A DNA stretch of 64,000 nucleotides, taken from NCBI GenBank assembly GCA_036725345.1, contig DAIMEJ010000016.1, positions 10,116 to 74,115 of the forward strand, written 5' to 3'. The notes below the pieces were generated by a model. The model did not search any database, was not told the origin of the DNA, and worked only from the letters and a program-made list of their open reading frames with translations. Source of the stretch: JAPLJU01 sp036725345 (GTDB lineage: Bacteria; Desulfobacterota; Syntrophia; Syntrophales; UBA2192). Position 1 is the stretch's first letter. Every line of letters starts with the position of its first letter. Of this stretch, positions 52,056-62,060 are shown in pieces. Made by a program: the position numbers and the translations under genes.

Positions 52056-52214
52056 GACAGGAATCCTCACGGCTTTTCGCCGGGCCTCGCCGGTCCTGCC
52101 GTCCTATAGCTCATTGTCCTCGCGATGTAAATACAGAACTGGGTCGGCCCGCCGGCGTCTTCATTCCGCCCCGTCCCGGCACGAAAGGGCGGCGAAAGGC
52201 CTGTTTCTCGGCGG

Positions 52215-52661
52215 TTACGGGAGGTAGTTGTAGATCATGTACATCTCGTAGGCCACGATGCCGGCGTAGAGACCGGCGGTGGCCGCCACGAGATACTTGA
52301 CGCCCTTGACTTTACTCAACAGGCACAGGGTGACGACGGCGATGGAGACGATGGTGAACTTCCATACCCAGAATTTATCACCGTAGGTTGCAATGGCGGC
52401 GCGTGCCACGGGGTTTAATTCCCATCCGCCGCCGTCCAGGATGATGCCGGTGAAGATTGCATCCATGATATTGAGCACGACGATCAGGACAAGCAGGATG
52501 AGCAGCCTCGGGCTGTAACGGTCGACGAATACCCCCTTGAGCCGGTCCTCCCTGCGGCGAAAGTGCTTTCTTTGACCTGAGATGGTGTGGCGGCTCAAGC
52601 CCGGCGTCGGTTCCCGGCGTCGATCCTGATTTTTTCGTCTGTCTATGAAGGTAAAGGCCAT
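52215..52661 (-). CDS. Small inner-membrane protein (DUF5658-like)
   Basis: 148 residues from ATG 52661 (an in-frame ATG at 52667 and TTG at 52673 lie upstream; GAGG precedes). A basic N-terminus with DRRKNQDRRRE and RREDRLKG is followed by about three membrane segments (LLILLVLIVVLNIMDA, KFTIVSIAVVTLCLL, YLVAATAGLYAGIVA). The LNIMDAIFTGIIL motif resembles DUF5658 proteins. Function unknown. Confidence 0.65.
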   Translation of the reverse strand: MAFTFIDRRKNQDRRREPTPGLSRHTISGQRKHFRRREDRLKGVFVDRYSPRLLILLVLIVVLNIMDAIFTGIILDGGGWELNPVARAAIATYGDKFWVWKFTIVSIAVVTLCLLSKVKGVKYLVAATAGLYAGIVAYEMYMIYNYLP

Positions 52662-52869
52662 GGGCATCCTCAAGCGGCCGTATTAAACAGCAAAAACCGC
52701 GCCCTGTGCAATAAGGAAAAAGTATGATTTTCAGGGATCTCCCCCGGGGCGTCACCGGTACGGGAATCCGCAGAAAGAGAAGGCCCGAAGGCCTGAGTGC
52801 AGTAAATTCACTAATTATTTAGGTTGGTTATAAAAAAATAGCTTCTTTTTTACCTTCCGCCCCCTCGCC

Positions 52870-52899
52870 TTGACAGCCTGAACCGAGGGGCGATATATT
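52870..52899 (+). promoter_or_regulatory. Predicted uvrA promoter
   Basis: TTGACA (52870-52875), 18-base spacer and TATATT (52894-52899), 46 bases before the ATG. No LexA-like box was recognised nearby. Confidence 0.6.
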
Positions 52900-52944
52900 A
52901 ATGAAAATTATTATCGGGTACGACTCGTCGGTTTAATTTTGCCA

Positions 52945-55900
52945 ATGCCCACAACGGATAAAACCATCCGGCTCACCGGTGTCCGCCAGAACAACCTCAA
53001 GGGTTTCGATCTGGAGATACCCCTCGGGAGTCTCACCGTCATCACGGGTCTCAGTGGTGCGGGAAAGTCGTCCCTGGCGTTTGAGACGCTCTATGCCGAA
53101 GGGCAGCGCCGCTACGTGGAGACCTTTTCCACCTACGCCCGCCAGTTCATGGACCGCATCGACCGACCCCGCGTCGAGGCCATCGAAGGCATCCCTCCCG
53201 TCCTGGCCATCGAGCAGGGTGATCCCGTAAGAACCTCGCGCTCGACCGTCGGGACCATGACGGAGATTACCGATTACGTCAAACTCCTCTACGGACGAAG
53301 GGCCGGACTGTTCTGCCGAAGGTGTGAAAGGGCCGTCCGGAAGGACACACCCCAGAGTATTTTCACCGAACTGTCGGACCTCGAGGAAAGGACCCCCGTT
53401 GTCATGACCTTCCCCTACAGGGTCCGGGGGAGCAGGGAGGATAATCTCGACACGCTGAAGCAGGCGGGTTTCTACCGTCTCTGGAAAGCGGATCGGCTTG
53501 TGCCCATCGAAGAGATTCCCGACGACAGGGAGTGGAACGTCGTCGTGGATCGTTTTCATTTCAAGTCAAGGGAGAAAAAACGCATCATCGACTCCCTCGA
53601 GACGGCCCTGAAGGCCGGCAGGGGATTCGTCGACCTTCATCTCCCCGGTCGTGAGGCTTTGAGATTCAGTTCGGCCCTGCAGTGCCCCTACTGTGACATC
53701 TCCTACCGGAGCCCTTCGGCCAATTTCTTTTCCTTCAACTCCCCCGCCGGCGCCTGTCCCACCTGCCGCGGTTTCGGCCGGACGGTCGACGTGGACCTCG
53801 ACCTCGTCGTTCCCGATCCGGGGAAATCCGTCCGTGAAGGGGCCGTCAAGCCCTGGTCCGGCGTGGCCAGGGGGGAATTCGAGGATCTACTCGACTTCTG
53901 CCGCAGGAGGCGCATCCCGGCGGACGTTCCTTTCAGAGACCTCACGGAGAGACAGAAAGCCCTGATCTTCACGGGGGATGATACTTTTTACGGCGTCAGG
54001 GGGTTTTTTGAATGGCTGGAAACGAAGCGTTACAAACTCCATGTCCGGGTCTTCCTGTCACGGTACCGGGGCTACCTGACCTGTCCCGCCTGCCGGGGAA
54101 CCCGTTTCCAGGAGGAGGTTCTCCTGTGGCGTCTCTGCGGGAAGAATATCGCGGAGGTCTATGCCATGGGCATCGGAGAGGCCCATGAGTTTTTCTTGCA
54201 GATGGACGAACCGGATGAGGCGGCAGCCGTCCTCCTCGGCGAAATCAGGCGGCGCCTCAAGTATCTCATGGAAGTGGGTCTTGGCTACCTCACGCTGGAC
54301 CGCCAGTCCCGGACGCTGTCCGGCGGGGAAGTGGAGAGGGTGAGCCTGACCAAGGCCCTTGGTTCCTCGCTCGTCAACACCCTCTACGTTCTCGACGAGC
54401 CCACCGTAGGGCTTCACCCGCGGGACAGCAGCCGGCTGCTCGGCATCCTCCGCTCCCTGAGGGACCTCGGCAACACCGTTGTCGTGGTCGAGCACGACCC
54501 GGAGATCATCAGGGGGGCCGACCACATCGTGGACCTCGGTCCCGGTGCGGGGGAAAAAGGGGGGGAGCTTCTTTACAGCGGCCCCTTGAGCGGTATCGGG
54601 CGGGCCGCAGCCTCGCTGACGGGAAAGTACCTCCAGGGTGGTTTCAGGATCCCGCTTCCGGAGCGAAGAAGAAAGGCCAGGGGCTTCATCGCAATCAGGG
54701 GGGCCCGGGAGAACAACCTGAAGGGAATCGATGTAAAAATCCCCCTCGGGGTCCTGGTCGCCATCACGGGTGTATCGGGATCGGGGAAGAGCACCCTCGG
54801 CATCGACACCCTCTACAGGGGCCTCAGGCGGTTGAAGGGCGGGGTCGAGGAGAAACCCGGCAGGTTCGACGCCATCGAGGGAGGGGAGCACATCCGCGAT
54901 GTCATCCTGGTGGATCAGCGTCCCATCGGCAAGACACCGCGCGCAACACCGCTGTCCTATGTGAAAGCCTTTGATCCCATCCGGGCGCTCTTTGCCGCAC
55001 AGCCGGGGGCGCAGACCCGGGGGTACGGGGCTTCCACCTTTTCCTTCAACACGCCGGGCGGAAGATGCGAGGAATGCCGCGGCGAAGGGTTCGAGAAGGT
55101 GGAGATGCAGTTTCTCTCGGACATTTATCTGCCCTGTCCGCGATGCAAAGGGAAGCGCTTCAGCGACGAGGTTCTCGAAGTCCGCTTTCACGGAATGAAC
55201 ATCCACGACGTCCTGTCGATGACGGCGGACGAGGCCGTGGAGGCATTCAACGGCCATCCGAGGATTGTCAGGGCCCTGAAACCCCTGAGCGATGTCGGTC
55301 TCGGCTATCTGCGGCTCGGCCAGCCGATCAACACACTCTCCGGTGGCGAGGCGCAACGCCTCAAGCTGGCCCAGCACGTCAGCCTCGCCAGGACCCGGGA
55401 TTCCCTGTTCATCTTTGACGAGCCCACCGTCGGGCTTCATCCCGTTGACATCTCGAAGCTCCTCACGGCTTTTGAAAGGCTCCTCGAGGAAGAAAACAGC
55501 ATCGTGGTCATCGAGCACAACCCCGAGGTGGTGAAATGCGCGGACCACGTGATTGATCTGGGACCGGACGGGGGAGAGAACGGGGGGGCGATCGTGGCGA
55601 GTGGCACCCCCGAGGAGACCGCGCGCTCGGGCGATTCGATCACCGGCGCCTTCCTGAGGCCCTACCTGAGGGAACCGCCCGCGGGGATGTCCGTCCGGGA
55701 GCCCCCTGCCGTGTTCGCGCCTGTCCCCTCCGGCGCGGCCATGCTCGTCCGCGGGGCGCGGGAGCATAACCTCCGGAATGTGAGCCTCGAGATCCCGAGG
55801 GACAGGATGGTGGTCGTCACGGGCGTGAGCGGTTCGGGGAAGTCGACCCTCGCCTTCGATATCCTCTTTGCCGAGGGGCAGCGCCGGTTCCTGGAGTGCC

Positions 55901-58206
55901 TGCCGAACTACATCCGTCAGTACCTGAAGATCATGGACCGCCCCGAGGTCGACGACGTGACGGGCATACCGCCCACGGTGGCGATCGAGCAGAGAACAAG
56001 CCGGGGCAGCGCCCGCTCGACCGTGGCCACACTGACGGAGATTTATCATTACCTTCGCCTTCTCTACAGCAAGGTGGGGGTTCAGCACTGTCCCGGTTGC
56101 GGAAATCCCATCGTGGCGAATCCCCCCGAGGAGATCATCGCCGGTGTGGGCAGACGTTCCGGGGGCGGAAAGGCGGCGATCCTCGCCCCGCTTGTCCTGG
56201 GCCGGAAAGGCATCCACCGGGAACTGCTGATGAAGATGGGCAAGTTCGGTTTCCGGCAGGCGCTCGTCGACGGCTCCCTCCATCCCCTGGAGCCGGTGCC
56301 GAAGCTCGATCGCTTCCGCGAACACGACATCGATGTGGTGGTCGGGGAAGTGAAGAATGCCGATGATCCCCGGCTGCCGGGGATCGTCCGGCAGGCCCTC
56401 GATCTCGGGCGGGGGACACTGAGGCTCATGGACCGGCAGGGCCGCCTGCAAACCTACAGCGAGAAGAGATACTGCACCCGGTGTCAACGGGGATTCGATG
56501 CGCCGGACCCCAGGCTCTTTTCCTTCAACAGCCGGCAGGGGGCCTGTCCCCGCTGCGAGGGGCTCGGTCGGCTCGGGGAGACGACCTGTCCGGACTGCCG
56601 GGGGAAGCGGCTTCGCGAAGAGGCGCTCGCCGTCAAGGTCAACGGCCGGGGCATCGGGGATCTCGTTTCGCTCTCCGCGAAGGAGGCGGAGAAACTCCTC
56701 GTCTCTTTCAAGTTCGATGAAAAGGAGGCCTTCATTGCCGGCGGGATTCTCTCTGAGCTCCTGCCCAGGCTCAGGTTTCTCTGCCGTGTCGGGCTGGATT
56801 ACCTTGCCCTGGAAAGGTCGGGCGACACGCTTTCAGGGGGCGAGGCCCAGAGGATACGCCTCGCGGCGCAGCTGGGTTCAAACCTTGCGGGGGTCTGCTA
56901 CATCCTGGACGAACCCACCATCGGGCTCCATCCTCGGGACAATGAGATGCTTCTTTCCAGCCTGCGGGATCTCAAGGATCGCGGCAATTCCATCGTCGTC
57001 GTGGAGCATGACGAGGAGACGATTCGCCGGGGCGATTATGTCATCGACCTCGGGCCGGGCGCGGGACCGGGCGGCGGCCGTGTCGTCGCTGCCGGGACCC
57101 TCGATCAGATCAGGGCTGTCCCGGAATCGGTGACGGGCGCGTGGTTGAACGGAAACCGCGAACGGGCCATCACCTCCAAATTGAGGCCGGCGAGAAACTG
57201 GCTCCGCGTTCAGGGTGCGACGATGCACAATCTGAAGGGGATCGATGTGGCCGTACCCCTGGAAACCCTGACCTGCGTGACCGGCGTCAGCGGCTCGGGG
57301 AAATCCACGCTCGTCAAGGAGATCCTCTATCATACCCTGGCATCGAAGCTCTCGAGGAAAAACGGCCGGCCCCATGGCTGCAGAGAGATTTACGGCTGGG
57401 AGCACCTTGCGAGGGTTGTGGAGATCGACCATTCGCCCATCGGGCGCACCCCTCGCTCCACGCCGGCAACCTATGTGGGCCTCTTCGATGACATCCGCCG
57501 CCTCTTCTCGATGGTGCCCGACGCCCGCACACGGGGTTTCGGCCCGGGACGCTTTTCATTCAACGTCCCGGGGGGGCGGTGCGAGGCCTGCGCGGGCCAG
57601 GGGCGCATCCGGGTGGAGATGGCCTTTCTGCCGGATGTGTACGTTGCCTGCGAGACCTGCGGCGAGAGGCGTTTCAATGAGGAGACCCTGTCCGTCTGCT
57701 ACCGGGGAAAAAATATACACGACGTCCTGGGAATGAGCTTCCACGAGGGCCTCGAGTTTTTTGAGGCCATCCCCCCTGTCCGCAGCGCCCTGGAGCTTCT
57801 CGTTTCCATCGGTCTGGATTATCTAACCTTCGGACAGTCGAGCCCCACCCTCTCCGGCGGCGAGGCCCAGCGGATCAAACTGGCCCGCGAGCTCGCGGCG
57901 GTGAACGGCGCGCGGAAGACCCTCTACATCCTCGATGAACCGACAACGGGCCTTCACCTGGCGGACATCGAAAAAATCATCATGATCTTCCAGAAGCTGG
58001 TGGATCAGGGGAGCACGGTGGTGGTCATCGAGCACAACCTCGAAGTCATCAAATCCTCGGACCACATCATCGATCTGGGGCCGGAAGGCGGAGACAGGGG
58101 CGGAAGAATCGTTGCCGCGGGAAGCCCCTTCGATGTGCTGCGGCGGAAAAAGGTCTCCTGGACGGGCCGTTTCCTGGACCGGTATCTCAAGGAGGGCGGG
58201 GCATGA
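52945..58206 (+). CDS. uvrA: Double-length excinuclease ABC subunit A (UvrA)
   Basis: 1753 residues from ATG 52945 (TTG 52939 is an alternative). It contains two UvrA-like halves, four ABC ATPase modules in all. P-loops: GLSGAGKSS (35-43), GVSGSGKST (near 609), GVSGSGKST (near 961) and GVSGSGKST (near 1446). Signatures LSGGE at about 458, 799, 1296 and 1637. Zinc-finger cysteine pairs recur in each half (CPTCRG, CEECRG; CPRCEG, CEACAG). Single UvrA is about 940 residues; double-length forms occur in Chlamydia. It finds DNA damage and loads UvrB in nucleotide excision repair. Confidence 0.95.
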   Translation: MPTTDKTIRLTGVRQNNLKGFDLEIPLGSLTVITGLSGAGKSSLAFETLYAEGQRRYVETFSTYARQFMDRIDRPRVEAIEGIPPVLAIEQGDPVRTSRSTVGTMTEITDYVKLLYGRRAGLFCRRCERAVRKDTPQSIFTELSDLEERTPVVMTFPYRVRGSREDNLDTLKQAGFYRLWKADRLVPIEEIPDDREWNVVVDRFHFKSREKKRIIDSLETALKAGRGFVDLHLPGREALRFSSALQCPYCDISYRSPSANFFSFNSPAGACPTCRGFGRTVDVDLDLVVPDPGKSVREGAVKPWSGVARGEFEDLLDFCRRRRIPADVPFRDLTERQKALIFTGDDTFYGVRGFFEWLETKRYKLHVRVFLSRYRGYLTCPACRGTRFQEEVLLWRLCGKNIAEVYAMGIGEAHEFFLQMDEPDEAAAVLLGEIRRRLKYLMEVGLGYLTLDRQSRTLSGGEVERVSLTKALGSSLVNTLYVLDEPTVGLHPRDSSRLLGILRSLRDLGNTVVVVEHDPEIIRGADHIVDLGPGAGEKGGELLYSGPLSGIGRAAASLTGKYLQGGFRIPLPERRRKARGFIAIRGARENNLKGIDVKIPLGVLVAITGVSGSGKSTLGIDTLYRGLRRLKGGVEEKPGRFDAIEGGEHIRDVILVDQRPIGKTPRATPLSYVKAFDPIRALFAAQPGAQTRGYGASTFSFNTPGGRCEECRGEGFEKVEMQFLSDIYLPCPRCKGKRFSDEVLEVRFHGMNIHDVLSMTADEAVEAFNGHPRIVRALKPLSDVGLGYLRLGQPINTLSGGEAQRLKLAQHVSLARTRDSLFIFDEPTVGLHPVDISKLLTAFERLLEEENSIVVIEHNPEVVKCADHVIDLGPDGGENGGAIVASGTPEETARSGDSITGAFLRPYLREPPAGMSVREPPAVFAPVPSGAAMLVRGAREHNLRNVSLEIPRDRMVVVTGVSGSGKSTLAFDILFAEGQRRFLECLPNYIRQYLKIMDRPEVDDVTGIPPTVAIEQRTSRGSARSTVATLTEIYHYLRLLYSKVGVQHCPGCGNPIVANPPEEIIAGVGRRSGGGKAAILAPLVLGRKGIHRELLMKMGKFGFRQALVDGSLHPLEPVPKLDRFREHDIDVVVGEVKNADDPRLPGIVRQALDLGRGTLRLMDRQGRLQTYSEKRYCTRCQRGFDAPDPRLFSFNSRQGACPRCEGLGRLGETTCPDCRGKRLREEALAVKVNGRGIGDLVSLSAKEAEKLLVSFKFDEKEAFIAGGILSELLPRLRFLCRVGLDYLALERSGDTLSGGEAQRIRLAAQLGSNLAGVCYILDEPTIGLHPRDNEMLLSSLRDLKDRGNSIVVVEHDEETIRRGDYVIDLGPGAGPGGGRVVAAGTLDQIRAVPESVTGAWLNGNRERAITSKLRPARNWLRVQGATMHNLKGIDVAVPLETLTCVTGVSGSGKSTLVKEILYHTLASKLSRKNGRPHGCREIYGWEHLARVVEIDHSPIGRTPRSTPATYVGLFDDIRRLFSMVPDARTRGFGPGRFSFNVPGGRCEACAGQGRIRVEMAFLPDVYVACETCGERRFNEETLSVCYRGKNIHDVLGMSFHEGLEFFEAIPPVRSALELLVSIGLDYLTFGQSSPTLSGGEAQRIKLARELAAVNGARKTLYILDEPTTGLHLADIEKIIMIFQKLVDQGSTVVVIEHNLEVIKSSDHIIDLGPEGGDRGGRIVAAGSPFDVLRRKKVSWTGRFLDRYLKEGGA

Positions 58207-58267
58207 GCCCCGCTTTGGCCGTAAATATTTTTTACGCGTGAAGAAAATACACAACAGGGAGTCCGTC

Positions 58268-59182
58268 ATGCACCGCTTTGTCGCCGTCTTGTTGTGGACG
58301 GTCTGTATCGTTGCCTGGGCGCTGCCTGTCGCGGCGTTCCCCGCGGATGAAAGGCCGCTGAATATCGTTCTCATCGGCTGGGACGGCGCCCGGCGGGATC
58401 GCGTCCGGGAATGTCTGGAGAGGAATCAGCTGCCTAACCTGAAGCGACTCTCTTCGGAAGGAAGGCTCGTGGCCATCGACATCCTCCGAACCACCGACAC
58501 CAAGTCGGGGTGGGCCCAGATCCTGACGGGATATTCGCCGGAGATCACCGGTGTCTTCAGCAACAGCCGCTATCGGTCGATTCCGAAGGGCTACACGGTC
58601 TTCGAGCGGCTGGAGAGCCACTTCGGCCCTGAAGGCATCGTGACGATCGCCGCCATCGCCAAGAAAGACAATCTCGGCGCCGGCCCGGGCGAACCTTATT
58701 TCCACGCGAAGGGCGCGATGGATCTTTTCGTCAACGGCCTCGGGACCAGCGCCCGCGTCGTGGAGGCGGCCCTGGAGCAGATCCGGAAGAACAGGTGGAA
58801 GCGGTTTTTTCTCTTCGTGCACTTTGCCGAGACGGACTACGCGGGGCATCGGCACGGCGAGGATTCCAAGGCCTACAGCGAAGCGCTCGGTGCGGCGGAT
58901 GAGGCGACAGGGCGGATCATCGGGGAGTTGAGAAACCTCGGCCTCTACGAGAAGACCCTCGTCTATGTGACGGCCGATCACGGCTTCGATGTGGGGCGCA
59001 CCTCCCACGATGACGCGCCTTTTGTTTTTCTCGCGACCAATGACAGGGCCGTCATGCGCCGCGGGGAGCGTTCGGACATCGCCCCCACCATCCTTCATCG
59101 TTTCGGCGTCGACACCGGGATCATCCGGCCGCCGATCACGGGGCAGGCGCTGACGGAGCCCTTCGCATCTCCCCTCCGGTAG
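58268..59182 (+). CDS. Exported alkaline-phosphatase-superfamily hydrolase
   Basis: 304 residues from ATG 58268 (GGGAG upstream), with a signal peptide (MHRFVAVLLWTVCIVAWALPVAA). The metal site motifs are GWDGARRDR, TTDTKSGWAQILTGYSPE (Thr nucleophile), DYAGHRHGE and TADHGFDVGRTSHDD. This is the sulfatase/phosphodiesterase branch, acting in the periplasm on phosphate esters or phosphonates. The upstream frame belongs to the uvrA shadow. A terminator ends it. Confidence 0.85.
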   Translation: MHRFVAVLLWTVCIVAWALPVAAFPADERPLNIVLIGWDGARRDRVRECLERNQLPNLKRLSSEGRLVAIDILRTTDTKSGWAQILTGYSPEITGVFSNSRYRSIPKGYTVFERLESHFGPEGIVTIAAIAKKDNLGAGPGEPYFHAKGAMDLFVNGLGTSARVVEAALEQIRKNRWKRFFLFVHFAETDYAGHRHGEDSKAYSEALGAADEATGRIIGELRNLGLYEKTLVYVTADHGFDVGRTSHDDAPFVFLATNDRAVMRRGERSDIAPTILHRFGVDTGIIRPPITGQALTEPFASPLR

Positions 59183-59243
59183 GTATGGAAGGTCTCTGTA
59201 TCGGAACCCCGTAAGGACGCGTAGTTGTTATCGAATCCAGGGG

Positions 59244-59274
59244 CACAAAAAAAGGCGGGTGGAAACCCGCCTTT
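59244..59274. terminator. Terminator, stronger on the minus strand
   Basis: AAAGGCGGGT (59251-59260) pairs with ACCCGCCTTT (59265-59274); the minus strand has a long T-run after it, so it mainly ends the DUF1385 gene's transcript, and also the phosphatase gene. Confidence 0.85.
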
Positions 59275-59298
59275 CGATTGCATGCTTCGCCGTGCCCG

Positions 59299-60168
59299 TC
59301 AGGTCACCTTTTTCAGGGCTTCGATGGCCACTTCGATCTGGTCGTCCGTCGGCTCACGGGTGGTGATCTTCTGCAGCAGCAGGCCGGGCCAGCTCAAGAA
59401 AGCCGCCCATGGACGCTCCCGGTATTTCCCGGTGAGCCGGATGACCTCGTAGGAAATCCCGGCGACGACAGGAAGGAGCATTAGCTTGTAGAAGACGCGC
59501 TGGATGAAGTCGGGTCTTCCCAGGAGGGAGAAGACGAGGATGGAGATCACGATCACGATCATCATGAAACTCGTGCCGCACCGCGGGTGGCGGGTCGAGA
59601 AGGCCCTGATGTTTTCCACGGTCAGGGCCTGGCCGTTTTCCCAGGCGAAGACCGTCTTGTGCTCGGCCCCGTGGTACATGTAGACCCGACGCATGTCCGA
59701 CATGAGAAGGGTCGAGGCCAGAAAACCGAGAAAAATGGAAAGGCGGATGCACCCTTCGATGACGTTCAGCAGGATCGTGCTTTCTACGTAGGCCCGGAGG
59801 ATTGAAAAAAGATATGCGGGAATCACGATGAAGAGAAAGATGGCCATGGCGACGCCCGTCAGGAGTGAAACCACCGTGTGCCACTTCGGCGGCTTTTTCG
59901 CCTCATACTTCATGGCCACATCGGCCGAGTAGAGAAGGGTCTTGATGCCGATGACCATCATCTCGAGGAGCGCCACGAAACCCCGAACGCACTTCACCCC
60001 CAGCGCCTGGTATCTCCTGGTGAGGGAGACGTAGGTCTGCTCCCGGATCTCGATGTCCTTGTCGGGCGTTCTCACCGCGACGGCGATTTTGTCGCCATGC
60101 CTCATCATGACGCCTTCGATGACGGCCTGGCCGCCGACGATGTCTTCCCGGTGGGGTTTTTCACACAT
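59299..60168 (-). CDS. DUF1385-family membrane protein
   Basis: 289 residues from ATG 60168 (an earlier in-frame ATG gives 18 more). GGQAVIEGVMMRHGDKIAVAVR opens the family domain; four or so membrane segments follow (TVVSLLTGVAMAIFLFIVIPAYLF), with the conserved MYHGAEHKTVFAWENG and HPRCGTSFMMIV that carry possible metal-binding His and Cys. It is close to proteins linked to thiamine or quinone genes elsewhere, but no function is settled. Confidence 0.85.
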   Translation of the reverse strand: MCEKPHREDIVGGQAVIEGVMMRHGDKIAVAVRTPDKDIEIREQTYVSLTRRYQALGVKCVRGFVALLEMMVIGIKTLLYSADVAMKYEAKKPPKWHTVVSLLTGVAMAIFLFIVIPAYLFSILRAYVESTILLNVIEGCIRLSIFLGFLASTLLMSDMRRVYMYHGAEHKTVFAWENGQALTVENIRAFSTRHPRCGTSFMMIVIVISILVFSLLGRPDFIQRVFYKLMLLPVVAGISYEVIRLTGKYRERPWAAFLSWPGLLLQKITTREPTDDQIEVAIEALKKVT

Positions 60169-60281
60169 ACGGTTTCCTGGTCCCTTCAACGGCGCCCTGA
60201 AACGGAGCGCCACCCGGTCCATACCGCTTTTTTGCCGGCCTTCGCAACCCTTAATTCTCTGTCCGGTGAGGGCGGCGGGGC

Positions 60282-61232
60282 TCAGTTCTTCGAAGAGAGG
60301 TGTTCCTCGATTTCCCGCATTCGCCCGGCCTCAATGCGAAACAGGGCGTGGGCTTCATCGAGGGTCACCTTTTCGAAGCGGATGCGGTTTCTCGGCATCG
60401 CCTGGGCGACGCGGGGGATGTCGGGCGTGATGACGGTGGCGATTTTCATGTAGCCCCCCGTCGTCTGCTCCACGAGAACGATGATGGGCTGCCCGTCGGC
60501 GGGAACCTGGACGTTGCCCGGCATGGTAGGCTCGGTGACGATGCTTTCGGGACGGCCTTCGTCGCGGAAGATGGGCGGTCCCTTGAGCCGGTAACCCATC
60601 CGGTCGGTTTCAACGCTCACCTCGTAGCTCGAATTGAAGAAGCTTTCCATTGCCCTCGTGAAGTAGTCGTCCTGGGGTCCGGGAATGGCCCGCAGGGTGA
60701 TGTCCGGGCCGTACTCGGGGATCCAGTGCCCGGGCAGGCGCCGCGGCGTCGAAAGGAGGACTCCCTTGCCCCGCGATATCACGTCCCCTTTTTTCAGGAT
60801 CCGCCCCTCCAGGCCGCCGAGCTTCGCCCGGACGAGGGTCGACCGGCTCCCCATGACAAGGGGCACTTCAATGCCGCCGGTGACGGAGAGATAGGCGCGG
60901 CAGCCTTTTACCGCTTTCGGGATTCTCAGCACGTCGCCCCGCCGGACCCGGTGGGCCCGCCAGCCGGCCGCGGCTTCACCGCTCAGCGTCATCCCCATCT
61001 CGGCACCCGTCAGCGCGATGTCCGCTTCCGCGAGGACCTCCAGGACAGGGCCCGTCATGGCGATCTCCAGGACGGCTGAACCTGCGGGATTCCCGACGAG
61101 GAGGTTTGCCATCCGGTAAGCGAAGGTGTCCAGCGCGCCCGAAGGCGGCACGCCGCGGTCCAGGTAGCCGAAGCGGCCGGCATCCTGGACGGTGGTATAG
61201 AGGCCGGGGACCCGGACAAGGAAAAGTTCCAT
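60282..61232 (-). CDS. pxpC: 5-oxoprolinase subunit C (PxpC)
   Basis: 316 residues from ATG 61232, in the overlap with the pxpB stop (an ATG at 61235 is equally possible). Biotin-carboxylase-like fold of the KipA type: VPGLYTTVQDAGRFGYLDRGVPPSGALD at the start, and GNVQVPADGQPIIVLVEQTTGGYMKIATV. With PxpA and PxpB it opens 5-oxo-L-proline to glutamate using ATP. The set is in the order A-B-C, the standard operon. Confidence 0.93.
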   Translation of the reverse strand: MELFLVRVPGLYTTVQDAGRFGYLDRGVPPSGALDTFAYRMANLLVGNPAGSAVLEIAMTGPVLEVLAEADIALTGAEMGMTLSGEAAAGWRAHRVRRGDVLRIPKAVKGCRAYLSVTGGIEVPLVMGSRSTLVRAKLGGLEGRILKKGDVISRGKGVLLSTPRRLPGHWIPEYGPDITLRAIPGPQDDYFTRAMESFFNSSYEVSVETDRMGYRLKGPPIFRDEGRPESIVTEPTMPGNVQVPADGQPIIVLVEQTTGGYMKIATVITPDIPRVAQAMPRNRIRFEKVTLDEAHALFRIEAGRMREIEEHLSSKN

Positions 61233-61942
61233 CATCCCCACTCCTTTTCATATACCCGGTGAAATTGCTCTTCCGTGACGGAAACGAACCGGATGCGGTC
61301 CCCCGCCCGGTAGAGGAAAGGTTCCTCCCGCCAGGGGGCGAAGAGGCGAAGAGGCGTCCGGCCGATGATCTGCCAGCCCCCGGGGCTGTCCTGGGGATAC
61401 ATCCCCGTCTGGCTTTCGGCAATGCCCACGGAACCCGCCGGCAGAAGCGTCCGGGGGGTTTTTCGCCGGGGCGTGTGGAGCCGGCGGTCAAGCCCCCCGA
61501 GGTAGCAGAAGCCGGGCGCGAACCCGATCATGTAGATGTGGTAGTCGACGGATGTGTGCACGGCGATGACCTCGCCGGCATCGAGAGAGTTGTGATCAGC
61601 GACGATTTCCAGGTCCGGACCGAACTCCCCGCCGTAGCAGACGGGGATCTCAACGATGCGCGGTTCCGCGATTTCGGTCTGCCGCAGGTTCTTTTCGGCA
61701 GCTTCGATCGCCTTTGCGATCTGATCCGTTGATACCATCAAGGGATTGTACAGGAGGGAGAGGGATCGGTAAGCCGGGATGATGGCCTCCACGCCCCGGG
61801 GCAGCGACTTTCTGAGCATCGCGGCCATGGCCCGTACCTTTTCATTCACGGTGCGGTCGATGCCTTCGCCGTACTCGACGATGATGGCGCGGTCGCCGCA
61901 GAAGCGGATGCGCGGCTTAGTGTACAAATAGGCATCTGGCAT
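61232..61942 (-). CDS. pxpB: 5-oxoprolinase subunit B (PxpB)
   Basis: 236 residues of the KipI-type family: RFCGDRAIIVEYGEGIDRTVNEKV, a middle SLLYNP and the conserved IGFAPGFCYLGGLD, then TPRKTPRTLLPAGSVGIAESQTGMYPQDSPGGW. It joins PxpC in the ATP-dependent step. Its stop overlaps pxpC's start. A 118-base gap to pxpA contains GGCAAAAG-type and TTTCGTTGATTTCG repeats. Confidence 0.93.
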   Translation of the reverse strand: MPDAYLYTKPRIRFCGDRAIIVEYGEGIDRTVNEKVRAMAAMLRKSLPRGVEAIIPAYRSLSLLYNPLMVSTDQIAKAIEAAEKNLRQTEIAEPRIVEIPVCYGGEFGPDLEIVADHNSLDAGEVIAVHTSVDYHIYMIGFAPGFCYLGGLDRRLHTPRRKTPRTLLPAGSVGIAESQTGMYPQDSPGGWQIIGRTPLRLFAPWREEPFLYRAGDRIRFVSVTEEQFHRVYEKEWG

Positions 61943-62060
61943 GTGGCTAAGGGCAAAAGGCTAAATCGTCTATTAGGTTCTTTTCGTTTATTTCGTTGAT
62001 TTCGTGGTCAGGCCGGAGGCCTGCTCCGGTACCCTTGACCCTGGCCCCGACACCCTGTTT

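Noticed and set aside
54058..56487. An 809-codon minus-strand frame
   Set aside because: It is the antisense of uvrA.
58112..58267. N-terminal extension of the exported phosphatase
   Set aside because: It lies in the 3' end of uvrA in another frame; the signal peptide begins at 58268.
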